From Zygnema cylindricum (lineage: Eukaryota; Streptophyta; Zygnematophyceae; Zygnematales; Zygnemataceae): 64,000 bases of DNA. This document shows, piece by piece, positions 1 through 11,849 of this stretch (its first letter is position 1; the number at the start of each line of letters is the position of its first letter). The stretch is taken from contig JBBHKE010002503.1 in the NCBI GenBank assembly GCA_037447655.1, forward strand, positions 303,102 through 367,101, read 5' to 3'. The notes beneath the pieces are model-generated. The model saw only the letters and a list, made by a program, of their open reading frames with translations. It made no database searches and had not been told where the DNA came from. The position numbers and the translations under genes are program-made.

Positions 1-778
1 TACACAACAACTGCAGCTATATCGGGCCTAGTGGAATTCATGAAGTATATTAGACTTCCTACTACTTGTCTGTAGGGTACTTGGGACATAAATTTTTGCT
101 CTTCTACACTGAGTTCCTCATCTATTAGGACTCCAAACTCATGCTCCATTCCTTCAAGTTTTTGCTTATACTCCATAGGAGTTGCACAACCTTTGGCATC
201 AGCCAAGCCAAGTTTTTCCAACATGTTTCCTATTGCTTCTTTTTGAGTTAGCCTAATGATTTTCTTTTCTCTATCTCTTTCAACTTGTATTCCAAGAATG
301 TATTTAGCCACACCCAAATCCTTCATTTCAAATTTTGAATTAAGAGCGTGTTTTACTCTAGCAATTCATTCTTTGTTCCTACTAATTAGCAGCAAATCAT
401 CAACATACACAGCAATGAATATCACATCATGAGGATTATCACCACACATCACATATACTGAATGATCTGAGCTAATTGTAGGAAATCCTAATCCTGTCAA
501 GAACTCATCTAACTTTCGGTTCCATTGCCTAGGGGCCTGTTTTACGCCATACAAATATTTTAAAAGTCTGCACACAAGATTTTCTTTTCCTGCTTCCTCA
601 TATCCCTCAGGCTGCTTCATATAAATAACCTCATCTAAATCACTATGCAAAAAGGCAATTTTGATATCCATTTGGTGGATGTCAAAATCCTCTATGGCAG
701 CTAATGTAAGTAAAATGCGGATAGATGGAAACCTTACAACCGGTTAAAAAGTTTCTTCATAATCTCTCCCCTCTTTTT
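1..778 (-). pseudogene. Element A: copia reverse transcriptase C-terminal half (broken)
   Basis: Reading leftward from 720, the reverse complement encodes the central and C-terminal part of a Ty1/copia reverse transcriptase. Visible blocks are MDIKIAFLHSDLDEVIYMKQ, LYGVKQAPRQWNRKLDEF and the catalytic AVYVDDLLLIS (intact YVDD). An in-frame TGA follows the RNKE segment near 364-369. The reading then continues as a recognisable connection region (ERDREKKIIRLTQKEAIGNM, then YRQVVGSLIYFMN) to the window edge, so RNase H and the 3' LTR lie outside. The 5' continuation of the same gene is at 1971-2861; the two were separated by a solo LTR. It would have copied the element RNA into DNA inside a virus-like particle. 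The stop and interruptions make it inactive. Confidence 0.93.
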
Positions 779-1970
779 TGTTGAAGTTTAAGTATTTTCT
801 AGGTCTAGATAATGTATAATAAAAGGCAAAAAGGGGACAGTGACAGCCTGCCTCTAACTCTTCACTCAAGTCCCCACACTTGTCGCAGTCACTGAAGACT
901 TGAAGAGGAGTTGGATCCATGGCTGACTAGGCTATCCAAAGAGGATAGGAAGGCAAATCTTTATAAAGTTATCTAAATGGTTTGACCGACCTTGGATTTG
1001 ATCCGGGAACTAACCGTACGTCAAACTAGCTGTTAGCTTTAACCAATAAGTCTAAAGTAAGTGTTAGAGTATAATAGGTTTGACAGATATTTATATTTTT
1101 ACACGTAGACTAGTTCGTAAAACGAAAAAAAAATACGTAATGCATAGATACAGTTTTGTATAGTACGGAGTACAATTTAATGTATTTTATGAAACGGATA
1201 CCGCGCATTTGTTTCGAACGCGAAACAAATATCGACCGCGTATTTTCAACAGCTAGAATGGTATCCGGTTTGATCGGACGGCCACGATAGGCGCTGCGAT
1301 CACGAAACATGTACTTTTGGCGTTTTTCAGCCATCGCCTCGTCATGTGACACGTGGTGCAACAATGTTGGATTGCGGCGACTTGGGAGATTGCGAGAACA
1401 AATCCGGCTATGACACGTGTCGACATTTTTGCCATGTCCTACGATGGTCATACAAAAAGTACACCAGTACTTATACTTTTGTGTACGACACACTTATTTG
1501 ATTGGTGCCGTACTTCAATAGATAAAGATTTAGAGGGGGAATAGGACTTAGAAAATTTTGTGTGGGAAGCTGCCTCTCCCAGAGAGCACCTTGTATAAAT
1601 GGCAAACTTTGGCCAACCATAACTATCGAATTTACTTGACCATTTTCAAAGGTTCTTTTTGCTACAAAATTATAGGATTTTAAGCTACAGAGGGGTGTAG
1701 TCGGTCAAAGTTTTTGTCTGCCAGGGTGGCTGCATTTATAAGGGAAAGTCAAAATGGGTGAATATGTCTAAATCTCATATTCTAACTTTGCATTCTGTGG
1801 TGAAACTGAGCACACAGAAAGTGTTATTTCACAGGGGTGAATCTATATTGGGGTTCTGACAGTTAACGGGTCAGTCATTTGGGTTTATATCAAGTTAGGA
1901 GTCGGCACTATCTTGATTAGCTTCTTTGGATATGCCTACTCTGAGGGCCAATGGAGGTCTCAGAGTTTCA
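779..1970 (+). mobile_element. Solo LTR of the element-B copia family inserted in element A
   Basis: The sequence begins TGTTGAAGTTTAAG and ends CAGAGTTTCA. Along its length it aligns with the two LTRs of element B: the shared opening block TATTTTCTAGGTCT, a CGACATTT..GCCATGTC block, GTCTGCCAGGGTGGC, and the terminal ATGGAGGTCTCAGAG. It is flanked by T-rich sequence (about CTTTT on each side), consistent with a 4-5 bp target duplication. It carries no internal domain, so it is a solo LTR left by LTR-LTR recombination. It splits the reverse transcriptase of element A; the same site is uninterrupted in the related copy D near 19,500. It is clearly diverged from the element B LTRs, so it is a separate insertion. 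Confidence 0.85.
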
Positions 1971-2861
1971 CTTTTGATTCTATCCCTTAGCAACCAAGCG
2001 AGCCTTATACCTGTCTATGGTATTATATGGGTTCAATTTTAATTTAAACACCCATTTACTTCCAATAGCCTTTCTTCTTTGAGGAAGTTCCACTAGATCC
2101 CAAGTTTGGGCCTCCATGATGGACTTTATTTCCTCATTGACGGCTTCCACCCAATGTTCCCTTTCATTACTCGAAAAAGCTTCATCCAATGTTAGAGGCT
2201 CTTCTATGTGTGCTGAATTAGCAAAGGCTGCATTTTCTCCCCTGAGTCGTGCACTTTGCCAAACTCCACCTGGAAATTCTGTCGCTGGTATAGATGGCGG
2301 AGGCCTCCTCGATACATGTGATTCATCTTCTAATTTAGTTTCTGCTTGAGGTAGAGGAGAGTCTGCAACTCTTTTAGGCATAACACTTCTTGTTTCTGGT
2401 GATGAAAATGATTGACTTTGAGTTGATGTAGATAGGTTTTTTATATTTTTCTTGAAAACCATAGGATTTTCCTCTAAAAAGATATAATCAACACTTCTAT
2501 CTTCCTTTTCATCTGTACGCTGACTAAATACATCTAATCCTTTTCCCTCATCGTTCACTATGATGTTTGTGGCTACCACAACTCTATTTCTCTTAATGTC
2601 ATATACTTTATAACCCTTGGCATGTTCATCATACCCTAGAAATATCCTGGTATGCCTTTTCGCTCTAATTTCCATTTTTGTGAATCATAATCTAGCATGA
2701 ATATCTTACTTCCAAAAACTTTGAAGTGACTTACATCTTGTTTGTGTCCTGTCCACATTTCATAAGGAGTTTATCTTTTATTACCCTTGTTTCTAGCCAG
2801 TTTCTCATATAAGCTGCACAATTCATAGCCTCTACCCAAAATTTAAAACCTATGTCCATAT
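1971..2861 (-). pseudogene. Element A: integrase C-terminus, linker and reverse transcriptase N-terminus
   Basis: The minus strand encodes the end of a copia integrase (GYDEHAKGYKVYDIKRNRVV), an acidic Ser/Pro-rich linker, then the RT start (NEREHWVEAVNEEIKSIMEA, GSKWVFKLKLNP, RYKARLVAKG). The frame from 2675 to 1980 is open; a frameshift separates it from the integrase part at 2676-2861. It ends at the solo LTR on the left and at element B on the right, which inserted at 2857-2861. The matching upstream integrase portion resumes at 9312. Confidence 0.92.
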
Positions 2862-3909
2862 TGTAGAAACTAATGGATTTATTAGTATTTTCTAGGTCTA
2901 AATAGAAATAGAAAGAAGCCGAGGCAGTCTATCTCTAACTTCTCTCTCCAACTCTCAAACTTGTTGCAGTCACTGAGAAGTTGGAGAGGAAGCTAGAGCC
3001 ATGGCTACCTTGGCTATCCTGAAGTTTTACGGGAATTTAATACTAGGGTTTATTTATTTAATTAAAAGTTATGTGCCGGCGGCAGGATTTGATCCCTGTA
3101 CCTACCGGCCGGCAGATAGGAAATAGCCGGTAGCCTTAGCCGTTAGGTCTAGCTATAGTGATACATACTATATAGTTTGATAATTATTTAAAGATGTATA
3201 CGTACGATAAATTCATTTAACTGTTACGGATTACGGGATACATAGAACCGGTACGGATAACGGTACGAATTACGAATCAATACCGCGCATTTGTTTCGGA
3301 AGTGAAATAAATACCGCGCATGTATTTATTACGGCTAAGATTAAATCTGAATTTAATCGGACGGCCGGAAATAGCGCCGAGATCGCGGAGGTAGATTTCG
3401 GCGGTTTATGGCCATCGCCACATCGGATGACACGTGGCGAAATTCCGTTGGATTGTAGAATCTCCGGAGATTATGGCACCGAATCCGGATTTGACATGTG
3501 TCGACATTTAGGCCATGTCGTACAATGTCCGTACTGAAAGTACACCGGCGGTTGTACTTTTGCGTACGGAACTCAATTCTGATTGGTTCCGTACATCAGT
3601 AGATAGAGTCTGTGAGAGAGATAGGACTTAGAAAAATTAGAAGATAGGACCCTCTCTCCCAGAGAGCTTCTGTACAAAAGGTCAACTTTGACCCTCCATA
3701 ACTTACTGCTCAGGGGAGCAAATTCAAAGATAAAAAAAAAAAAAGATTCTTTTTGCTATCGACTCAGGGGAGTCTTGTCTTCACAGGGGTGAAGTTGGTC
3801 AGCGTTTTTGTCTGCCAGGGTGGCAGTTATTCACAAAGGGGTCAGGATTATCATAGAGGCTTCTTGGAAGCTGTCCACTCTGAGGACTTATGGAGGTCTT
3901 AGAGATTCA
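2862..3909 (+). repeat. Element B 5' LTR
   Basis: Starts TGTAGAAACTAATGG and ends TTAGAGATTCA immediately before the primer site. It matches 8257-9311 over its whole length. An ATG at 3890 near its 3' end opens the gag frame (MEVLEIQ) that runs out of the LTR into the primer site. Confidence 0.93.
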
Positions 3910-5190
3910 GGTTATGGGCCCACCCTCTAGGGTACCAATTTTTAATGGAACTGGATTCATATACTTGGAAAGTATGATGATAGGAGCTCTATGCGAAAAA
4001 AGGTTTTGGGGAATAGTGAGTGGACGGTTGGGGCGTCCATCAAGTCTTGGAATTCCTCCAGGTTTGGAGGAAGCAGATTCACCAGGAAAGAGGATCCATC
4101 TTCAACGGAGGAAAAAGAAGGAGTGGTGGTGGACAAAAGAAAGGAGAAGGAGACGACCACACCAATACCAACTGGTTCGAAATTCATGTCACCTATTCCG
4201 AGGAACGAGGAGAATGATACTGAAACCTGAGACTTCAACAATATGGCGGCAAAGTACTTCATCCTACGCCATCTCACTCAAGGACTTGCATGTCCTCATT
4301 TGCAGGTAGAAAGGGCATCCAATCTTTGGATGGCTCTCATAGAGATGTACTGAAGTGGTACGATTCAGCAACAACAGTTGGCTGATCAGAAAGTTAAGGA
4401 GTATGTATACAAAGGGGGAAATATGTTGGATTTTTGCAATGAGCTTGCTACACTCTTCATGGAGCTAGAGAGTGCGGGAAAAGATTTTAGTGAAAAAGAA
4501 AAGGTTAACTGTTTACTGATGAAGTTACCTGATGAGTTCGAGAACATAGTCAACCGTGTGCAGGACTTGCCGGACTCAAGGTGGATATGGAACTCAGTGG
4601 TAGGGATGATTCTCGTTCGAGAGAATACAATTGAGATCCGAAGGGGAGGAAAGAGTGGCCAAGCCTTGGCAACAGCGACTGATTGGAGGAACAAGGATTC
4701 CCGAAAACCGGTCGGAAACTAGGGGGTAGGGAGCAGAAAAAACAACCTGAAGAGTTCAAACCAAGGGCTCCCAAAGGTTTATGTCATTTTTGTAAGAAAC
4801 CGAGGCACTATATGGCAGAGTGCACTAAGCTAACCGAGCTTCGGTTAAAAGAGGGGCAGACCGGTGGTACCCTGAGAGGAAAGAAAAAGGCCCTTGTCAC
4901 ACAGGTACTTGAGGCTGAATCCGAAGACGAGGACAATGAGCTCCTTTTGATTGAGGAGTTGGAGGCGAAAAATGAGGTCGAAATTCCACGAAGGCAGAAA
5001 TGTGCTTACGGTGGATTGAAAGGTGAAGCACGCTGGATTGTAGATTCAAGTGCCTCCATGCACATGTGTAAGGATAGACACCTGTTCACTAAGATAAGAA
5101 AGATTACCAACGTAGAGATAGAGTACGGAGATGGGAGGATAGTCACCACTACTCTTGTAGGATCAGTAGATCTAAAAGTGTTAGTAGAAT
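3890..5190 (+). pseudogene. Element B: gag and protease (broken)
   Basis: The frame starts with ATG 3890 inside the 5' LTR and reads MEVLEIQ, then VMGPPSRVPIFNG, the usual start of the conserved copia gag region. Frame changes follow. A CCHC zinc knuckle is visible at about 4782-4825 (CHFCKKPRHYMAEC, spacing C-X2-C-X4-H-X4-C). The protease site at about 5037 reads WIVDSSASMHMC, where related copies have DSGAS, so the conserved glycine is changed to serine. Gag would form the particle and bind RNA; the protease would cleave gag-pol. Multiple stops make this a pseudogene. Confidence 0.9.
3910..3922 (+). promoter_or_regulatory. Element B primer-binding site (half-tRNA type)
   Basis: GGTTATGGGCCCA follows the CA end of the 5' LTR directly. 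It is complementary to the anticodon arm of plant initiator tRNA-Met rather than to the tRNA 3' end. Drosophila copia uses the same type of site, primed by a 5' half of the initiator tRNA. Here it is also in the gag frame and encodes Val-Met-Gly-Pro. Confidence 0.88.
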
Positions 5191-5365
5191 GAAAGACATC
5201 CATATTAACATTCTCCGATGTATTATTTATTCCGGAGCTGAACAAAAACCTTATCTCTACATCTCTATTAGATGATAAGGATTTTTTACTAGCACTAGGG
5301 AAGGAGTCTTTACTGCTAGTTTTGAGGAGGATGTCTATTTCATTGCTGAGAAAGGTAACCATGGG

Positions 5366-8268
5366 ATGTTTAGGCTGATCTTAAGTAATGAAACGAAAAA
5401 ACTTTATTATGTTGGTGTTCATGATATTATGATGTGGCATAAGAGGCTTGGGCATGTGAATCTAGACAAGTTAAGAGAGATGAAAAAGATGGGAGTGGTG
5501 GAAGGGATTAAGTTTAGTGAGAGTGATAATATAAGTGATAAGAGTGGGTGTGCTCAAGGTAAAACACTCTGATTACCCTTTTCTAAAACAGCCACCTATA
5601 AAGGAGAATAAATTCTAGATCAAGTACACACAGATATTTGGGGACCGGCTAGAGTACCCTCACCGGGGGGGGAAGAGATTTATGATGACTATCACTGATG
5701 ATTGGTCTCGGTATTCCCGAGTGTATTTTTTGAAAAACAAGTCCGACGCTCAGGATTGTTTTAGACAATATAAAGCATGGAGCCAAAAACTCCATGAAAC
5801 TCCAATCAAGAGAATAAGGAGTGACAATGGTGGAGAGTATACTTCTAACCAGTTTGAGGATTTTCTGAGGGAAGATGGGGTCCAACACCAAAAGACAGTT
5901 CCACAAAAACCCGGAACAGAATGGGGTAGCTGAAAGGTTAAATAGAACACTAAGTGATAGTGCTAGAAGTATGTTGTCAGATAAGAAGATAGGAAAAAGG
6001 TTTTGGGCAGAAGCAATGAACTATGCTAATTACCTCAAAAATAGAGTTCTTACTTCAGCTATAAAAGATCAAACACCTTATGAGAGATGGACAAGCCGGA
6101 AACCAGACATATCTCACTTAAAGGTTTTTGACAGTCAAGTATTTAGTCTAGATACAGATCATTCTAATTGTAAGCTAGATCCTAAACGAAAATCGGGATA
6201 CTTATTAGGATATGATGAGGATGTTAAATGATATAGAGTTTATGATCTAAAAACGGAAGATATAATCTTTGTAAAACATCTAGTAGTTATGGATGAAAGA
6301 AAGTCTGTGGATCCCTTCAAATATGCAAAGTCATTAAAAATCAGATTTGAGTCAGAAAATTCCGATGACATTGAGCTCCCTAACTATCCGGGTTTTAGAG
6401 AAGATGACATTCTTGCAGATACAAATCAGACCGAAAAGGACTTGGCTGTGGAAACTCCAGTGGCAACTCTACCTGAAGCGGAAGACGTGGTGGAAATTGA
6501 TTGGGAATCAAGGGATAGGGGAGAAGCCGAGTTTGTTCGAAAGAATCCACGAGAACCATCTATTCCGGCCTCAAATTTTGAGGGGGGAAGGAGAAGTAGC
6601 AAAAGACTGCAAGAAAAACATGTTAATAACAAGGTAAATAAACTATCTCATTAAGATGAACCTCAAACTTATGGAGAGGCGATGACTTGTCCAGAAAAAA
6701 ATCGGTGGAAGACAGCCATCAATTAGGAGATGGCCTCAATTATGGCAGCCGATACTTGGGAGCTGGTGGATTGTCCACCTAACCGAAAACTAATCGGTTA
6801 TAAGTGGGTTTTCAAATTAAAACTGAACCCAGATAACACGATCGAGCGCTACAAGGCCCGATTAGTGGCAAAGGGATTTACACAAAAAGAGGGAATTGAC
6901 TACGAGGAAACCTTTGCCCCGGTGGTTAGATTTCCCTCCGTCCGCATACTTCTGAGCTTGGCTGCAGCGGAAGACATGGAAGTGCACCAGATGGACATCA
7001 AGACAACCTTTTTGCATGGAGAATTGGAAGAGGAGATCTTCAAGCGACAAACCAAAGGGTTTGTGGAGGAAGGAGAGGAGAGTAAGGTATGCCGGCTGAT
7101 TAAATCTCTTTATGGTTTAAAACAAGCGCCTTGACACTAGAATAAGAAGCTTGATGAGTTTCTTACCAGTCTGAGATATATCCGGATCAGCTCAGATCAC
7201 TCAATCTATGTTTTTGAAGATGAGGAAGGTGTTATATTTATTGCAATTTATGTTGATGATTTGCTTGTTTTAAGTAAATCAATGAAAAAAATTAATAAAC
7301 TGAAAACCGATCTTAATGGGAGATTTGAAATAAAGGATATGGGGGAAGCAAAATATTTTTTTGGGGATTCAAGTAGAAAGAGACCGAGAAAGAAAGATTA
7401 GAAGATTGACTCAAAAAGAAACAATGGGGAACATGTTGGAAAAATTTCAGATGGATAAAGCTAATAGTTGTACAACTTCAATAGAGTTAAAAAACGGAAG
7501 TGAGGGGAGTGAGGAAGAAGGAGTCATAGTCTTAGACATGGAATTAAGTCCTGAAGAACATAAGTTCATGTAGACTATTCCTTATAGATAAGTAGAGGGA
7601 AGCCTAATCTACTTTATGAATTGTACCCGACCGGATTTAGCTGCAGAGGTAGGAGTGCTGGCTAGAAGTCTAAATGCTCCAACTAAGAAGGATTGGGAGG
7701 CAGCTAAGAGAGTCCTTAGATATTTGTAGGAACTAGAGATCTATGGTTGCATTTGGGTGGGGAGAATACTGACATCACTACTTGGAGTGATGCCAGTTAT
7801 GGTGATGCTCCGATGAGGAGATGTACTTCTGGATATGTATTATATGTGGGTGATGGGGCTTGCTGTTGGAGTAGCAAACAGCAAAAGGTTATTGCTCAGT
7901 CCACCATGGAGGCTGAGTATATGGCCTCTTGCTCTGCTGTAAAAGAATTGATGTGGGTCAAGTCTTTGCTTGGTGAGCTTGGTCACCTTAAGAGTGGTGT
8001 GCAGAAAATATTTTATGATAATCAGGCAGCAATCGCTATTTCTGCCAATCCTAAACATCATTTTAAAGCCAAACACATGGACATCAGACTCAGCTTTGTT
8101 AGAGAGAAAGTAGAAAACAAATTAATCAGTTTAGAGTACCGACCAGATAGTCAGATGGTAGCAGATATGATGACCAAACCTGTGCCTTCCCCCAAGCTAA
8201 TTTTCTGCAGGGAGAAGTGTGGTCTGAAATTAAAGATTGACTATAAAATAAGGGGGTGCAGAAATTAA
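5366..8268 (+). pseudogene. Element B: integrase, reverse transcriptase and RNase H (broken)
   Basis: In order: pre-integrase zinc region (MMWHKRLGHVNLDKL, about 5430); integrase core (TDDWSRYSRVYFL at about 5690, IRSDNGGEYTSNQFEDF at about 5815, EQNGVAERLNRT at about 5920); acidic linker (6290-6654); RT (YKWVFKLKLNPDNTIERYKA at about 6800, FAPVVRFPSVRILLSLAAAE, and YVDDLL at about 7250); RNase H (TTWSDASYGDAPMRR at about 7780, STMEAEYMASC, FYDNQAAIAI, ending near 8268). Stops and frame changes interrupt it, for example TGA near 7132 and TAG near 7571. The RNase H end (7747-8268) is the longest open part. A scrap nearly identical to 8016-8170 occurs at 28,905-29,055. Confidence 0.93.
8245..8256 (+). 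promoter_or_regulatory. Element B polypurine tract
   Basis: AAAATAAGGGGG abuts the TG start of the 3' LTR. This is the expected place and composition for the plus-strand primer of an LTR retrotransposon. Confidence 0.8.
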
Positions 8269-9311
8269 TGATCCATTTAAAGTATTTTCTAGGTCTGAAT
8301 AGAAATAAGAAAGAAGCCGAGGCAGTCTACCTCTAACTTCTCTCTCCAACTCGCAAACTTGTCGCAGTCACTGAGAAATTGGAGAGGGAGCTATAGCCAT
8401 GGCTACCTAGGCTAACCAGAAGTTTACGCGATTATATATTAGTTAGGGGTTTTATTACTAAAAAGATATGGTGCAGGCTACAGGATTTGATCCTTGTACC
8501 TACCGGCCGGCAGGCAGCCGGTAGACGGTAGCCTTAACCGTTTAGTCTTCATCGAATGTTACGTAATATAGGGTATGGTATTAATTTAAATGTTATTGAG
8601 TAGGAAAATTCATTGAACTATACCTGATTACGGGAGACATAGATCCATAATTGTAAAAGTACGGATAGCGGTACGGATAAGAAACCAATACCACGCATTT
8701 GTTTCTTTATAGAAAAGAATATCGCACATGTATTTATTACGGCTACGATTAAATATGGATTTAATCGGACGGCCGTAATTAACGCCGAGATCGTGGAAGA
8801 GGATTTCGGCGGTTTATGGACATAGCCACATCGGATGACACGTGGCGGAATAACATTGGATCGCGGCATCTCTGAGGATTACGGGAACGAATTCGGACAT
8901 ACCACGTGTCGACATTTAGGCCATGTCGTACGATGTTCGTACAGAAAGTACACCGGCAAATGTGTTTTTGTGTACGGAGCTACATTCTGATTGGCTCCGT
9001 ACATCACTAGATAGAGTCTGTGAGAGAGATAAGACTTAGAAAAATTAGGAGATAGGACCCTCTCTCCCAAAGAGCTTCTGTACAAAAGGTCAACTTTGAC
9101 CCTCGATAACTTACTACTCAATGGAGCAAATTCAGAGATTCTTTTTGCTATCGACTTAGGGGAGTCTTGCCTTCACAGGGGTGAAGTTGTCAGCGTTTTT
9201 GTCTGCCAGGGTGGCAGTTATCTTTGCTTAAACACAAAGGGGTCAGGATTATCCTAGAGGCTTCTTGGAAGCTGTCCACTCTGAGGACTTATGGAGGGTC
9301 TCAGAGTTACA
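8257..9311 (+). repeat. Element B 3' LTR
   Basis: Starts TGCAGAAATTAATG and ends CAGAGTTACA, followed by the target duplication CATAT. Near its end it keeps the ATG of the gag leader (ATGGAGGGTCTCAGAG), with a one-base difference from the 5' LTR, confirming that this coding start belongs to the LTR. Confidence 0.93.
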
Positions 9312-10470
9312 CATATTAGCCATCATTCTCCTAGCACACTCTGATATAGTCTATTCATCCTTTTTGAAACACCGTTTTGTTCCGGAGAATAATGAACAGT
9401 AAGCTGACGTGAGATTCCATGCAATTTTAAGAATTTTGCAAACTTATTAGAAATGTACTCCCCTCCATTATCAGATCTGAACCCTACTATCTTTCTCTCA
9501 TGCAGATTTTGAACCCAAGCCTTATACTCCTTAAAATTTGCAAAGACTTCATCCTTACTTTTCAAAAAATAAACTGTAGTTAACCTACTATAGTCATCCG
9601 TAAAAGTAAGCATAAACTTAACCCCTCCCACAGATAGGTATCTAGATGGCCCCCATACATCTGAATAAATTAGTTCTAGTATCCTGCTACTTCTATGATC
9701 AGTTTGCGAAGGGAAAGTCAACTTATGGATTTTTCCCATTGCACAACCATCACATACATTTGATGGTGGTTTTTGACTAATTTTTACACCTTCCACCATT
9801 TTCTGATTTACCATCTTTTCTAATCTATCATAATTCACATGTCCTAAACGTTTATGCCATAAATCACAATCATTGATTACACTTGAGTACATAACATCAT
9901 TGTCATTATCATTTGTAAGACTCAATCGATACAAATTCTTTCCACCAGCAAAACCCTCTGCAGCTATTTTCCCATTCTTACTCACTGTTTTCTTGCCATT
10001 CTCAGATATAGTTTTAAAACCTTTCTTTTCTACCACTGGCGTAGAGAAAAAAATTCTTTTAAAAGCTGGGACGTGCAACACATCTTTTAAAACCCTTTTC
10101 ACAGGTTTTCCCTCTACATTCAACATAAGTGACACCCTCCTCTTTGCTTTCGACTCAACAAAGGTATCATCACTAAAATATATTTTGACAGGAGAGGTTG
10201 ATTGAATACTCTCAATGAGATGGCGACTGCGGCACATGTGTGTAGATGCACCCGAGTCCATAATCCATTCGTCTTCCTCCACGCCTTCCCTTGCTTGTGC
10301 CATCGCAAAGTATTTTTTTCGCTGTTATCGGGAAATCTGCTCACATCCTCCTCTTGAAGTGCATTGGAAAGTGTTGTTGGGCGTCCATTTGACGTAGATG
10401 GAACTCGGCTTTCGTCCCAACCAGAGCGAAAGTTTCTTGTAGCTTTAGCTCTCTTGTAGGCATGACACAT
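9312..10470 (-). pseudogene. Element A: protease, pre-integrase and integrase
   Basis: The minus strand is open from 10,303 to 9323. It shows an intact protease active site (WIMDSGASTHMC, about 10,265), a pre-integrase region (DLWHKRLGHVNYDRL, then VCDGCAMGKIHKL) and an integrase core with TFTDDYSRLTTVYFL, FRSDNGGEYISNKF and SPEQNGVSKRMNR, giving the D, D and E catalytic residues. It breaks off at 9312 where element B inserted; the remainder is at 1971-2861. An overlapping frame (10,470-10,300) carries the zinc-knuckle neighbourhood (MCHAYKRAKATRN). Confidence 0.92.
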
Positions 10471-11315
10471 CTTGAAAACATGGCCTTTTTCATCACAGTA
10501 ATAAATGTCAAAGGTGACCTTTCAGGACCACTACCTTTGCCACTGCCACTGCAAATCTTAGAATTCGAAAACTAGTTAGCTACTGCCTGAACAGACTTAC
10601 TACTACCTCTTTTTGACATTTGGTTAGCTTCTTCACTCAAAAAAAGTTGAATTGCTATTGTTATGTTCCATTGATGATGTGGAATAGCCCTAAGCCTATC
10701 CATGGCTCCCTTATATTCATCGGGCAAAGTTCTCATCAACAACATAGCCTGCTGAGGTGGTGAAAAGTCCCCACCTGCACTAGTATTTTGAAGGAACAAC
10801 CTTTTCATAGCATGGCAATGATCTGACATACTACCTCCAAAATACTTAAATTCAAAAATATGAGTGGCTATGTTAGTCTAGACAATAACATCTAGCTATA
10901 CATACATAGCACGTACACTAAACCAAACTTCAGAGGTTTTTTTCATCTCAAGATACGACATTACCAAGTCTTTTGTCATTGAGTGCTTAAAGACGTTCAA
11001 GTAGTGGAGATTCTTCTTTCTCCAATCTGGGGCGGTCACATCCGCTGTTCCTTCCACAATGGGTGACAAGTCCCTCTCCTCAAAATATGAGCTCAACATA
11101 TCTTCCCAGTATAAGTAGTTAGTTCCGTCAAAAATAGGCAATTTGGGTTGTGGGCCCATAACCTGTTGAAGGTCATGGGCATTTAGACTCGGCTCTGATC
11201 CACTCCCACTTGGAGTCATACTTGGACTTGCTGGGATATTCGTCCTTGGAGGAGCAGGTGAAACACTAGGGCTAAAAGGAGCACTTGAAGCGGGAGCTGA
11301 GCCATTATCAAACAT
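10471..11315 (-). pseudogene. Element A: gag, starting inside the LTR
   Basis: ATG at 11,315 lies 152 nt inside the 5' LTR. The first 50 or so codons are a Ser/Pro/Ala-rich leader (MFDNGSAPASSAPFS, ending NAHDLQQ). The frame then crosses the primer site as VMGP and continues PKLPIFDGTNYLYWEDML, the start of the copia gag capsid-like region. A stop occurs near 10,896; the rest is seen at 10,829-10,572 (MSDHCHAMKRLF, then RTLPDEYKGAMDRL). Gag packages the element RNA. The frame is interrupted but the arrangement is clear. Confidence 0.9.
11151..11163 (-). promoter_or_regulatory. Element A primer-binding site (half-tRNA type)
   Basis: On the minus strand the LTR ends CTTCAACA and is followed at once by GGTTATGGGCCCA, identical to the site in element B. 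It is complementary to the initiator tRNA-Met anticodon arm and lies within the open gag frame. Confidence 0.9.
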
Positions 11316-11849
11316 GTTAGCGAAAGCAAAACAAAAGAGGAATACCTATTAGACTAGATCAATACTATAAGATATGTAACTACAAATGAAAAAGGTCTTT
11401 CAACCAAACAAAACATGTACTAAAAGCAAATCAAAGACAATAGAGCACAAAACACCTTAAACTGCACCTAATGCTCTCATTTCCTTAACTCTTGTGTAGA
11501 ATGTACATTCTGTATCAGCTAATCATTCCTAATTTACTTAAATACTTTAACCATCTTCAAAATATCTAAAACGTATATACAAGGTTCACTAGACAATCTA
11601 CTTACAAAAATCTAAGTGTTTGGACCAGAATTGTGCACTAACAATATCTATACCCTCAAAATTCGGGTGACTCTTATCACATCTACATTCATTGGCGGCC
11701 CTACACACTAATTTACTTAAAGATAACTATTCCTGTAGATACTACAAAAAATCCACACTAAATTTGATCAATATTGAACATTTCGTATTCCAAAAATATT
11801 CTAAGTTCTTAACACAAATTTCTAAGACTTACTAAAGCTTACTTTTCCA
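11164..11849 (-). repeat. Element A 5' LTR (686 bp)
   Basis: Read on the minus strand it starts TGGAAAAGTAAGC at 11,849 and ends CTTCAACA at 11,164. It is homologous to the LTRs at 15,077-15,762, 17,604-18,144 and 26,854-27,537. Element C sequence begins abruptly at its outer edge. Confidence 0.88.

Larger units (their letters stand above)
2862..9311 (+). mobile_element. Element B: complete but decayed Ty1/copia retrotransposon
   Basis: Two LTRs of about 1.05 kb with TG..CA ends, a primer site, a gag-pol region in copia order (gag, protease, integrase, RT, RNase H), a polypurine tract, and a perfect 5-bp target duplication CATAT at 2857-2861 and 9312-9316. It inserted in the integrase region of element A. 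The LTRs differ at many positions (roughly 85% identical by eye), and gag-pol is cut by several stops and frameshifts, so the insertion is old. Confidence 0.95.
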
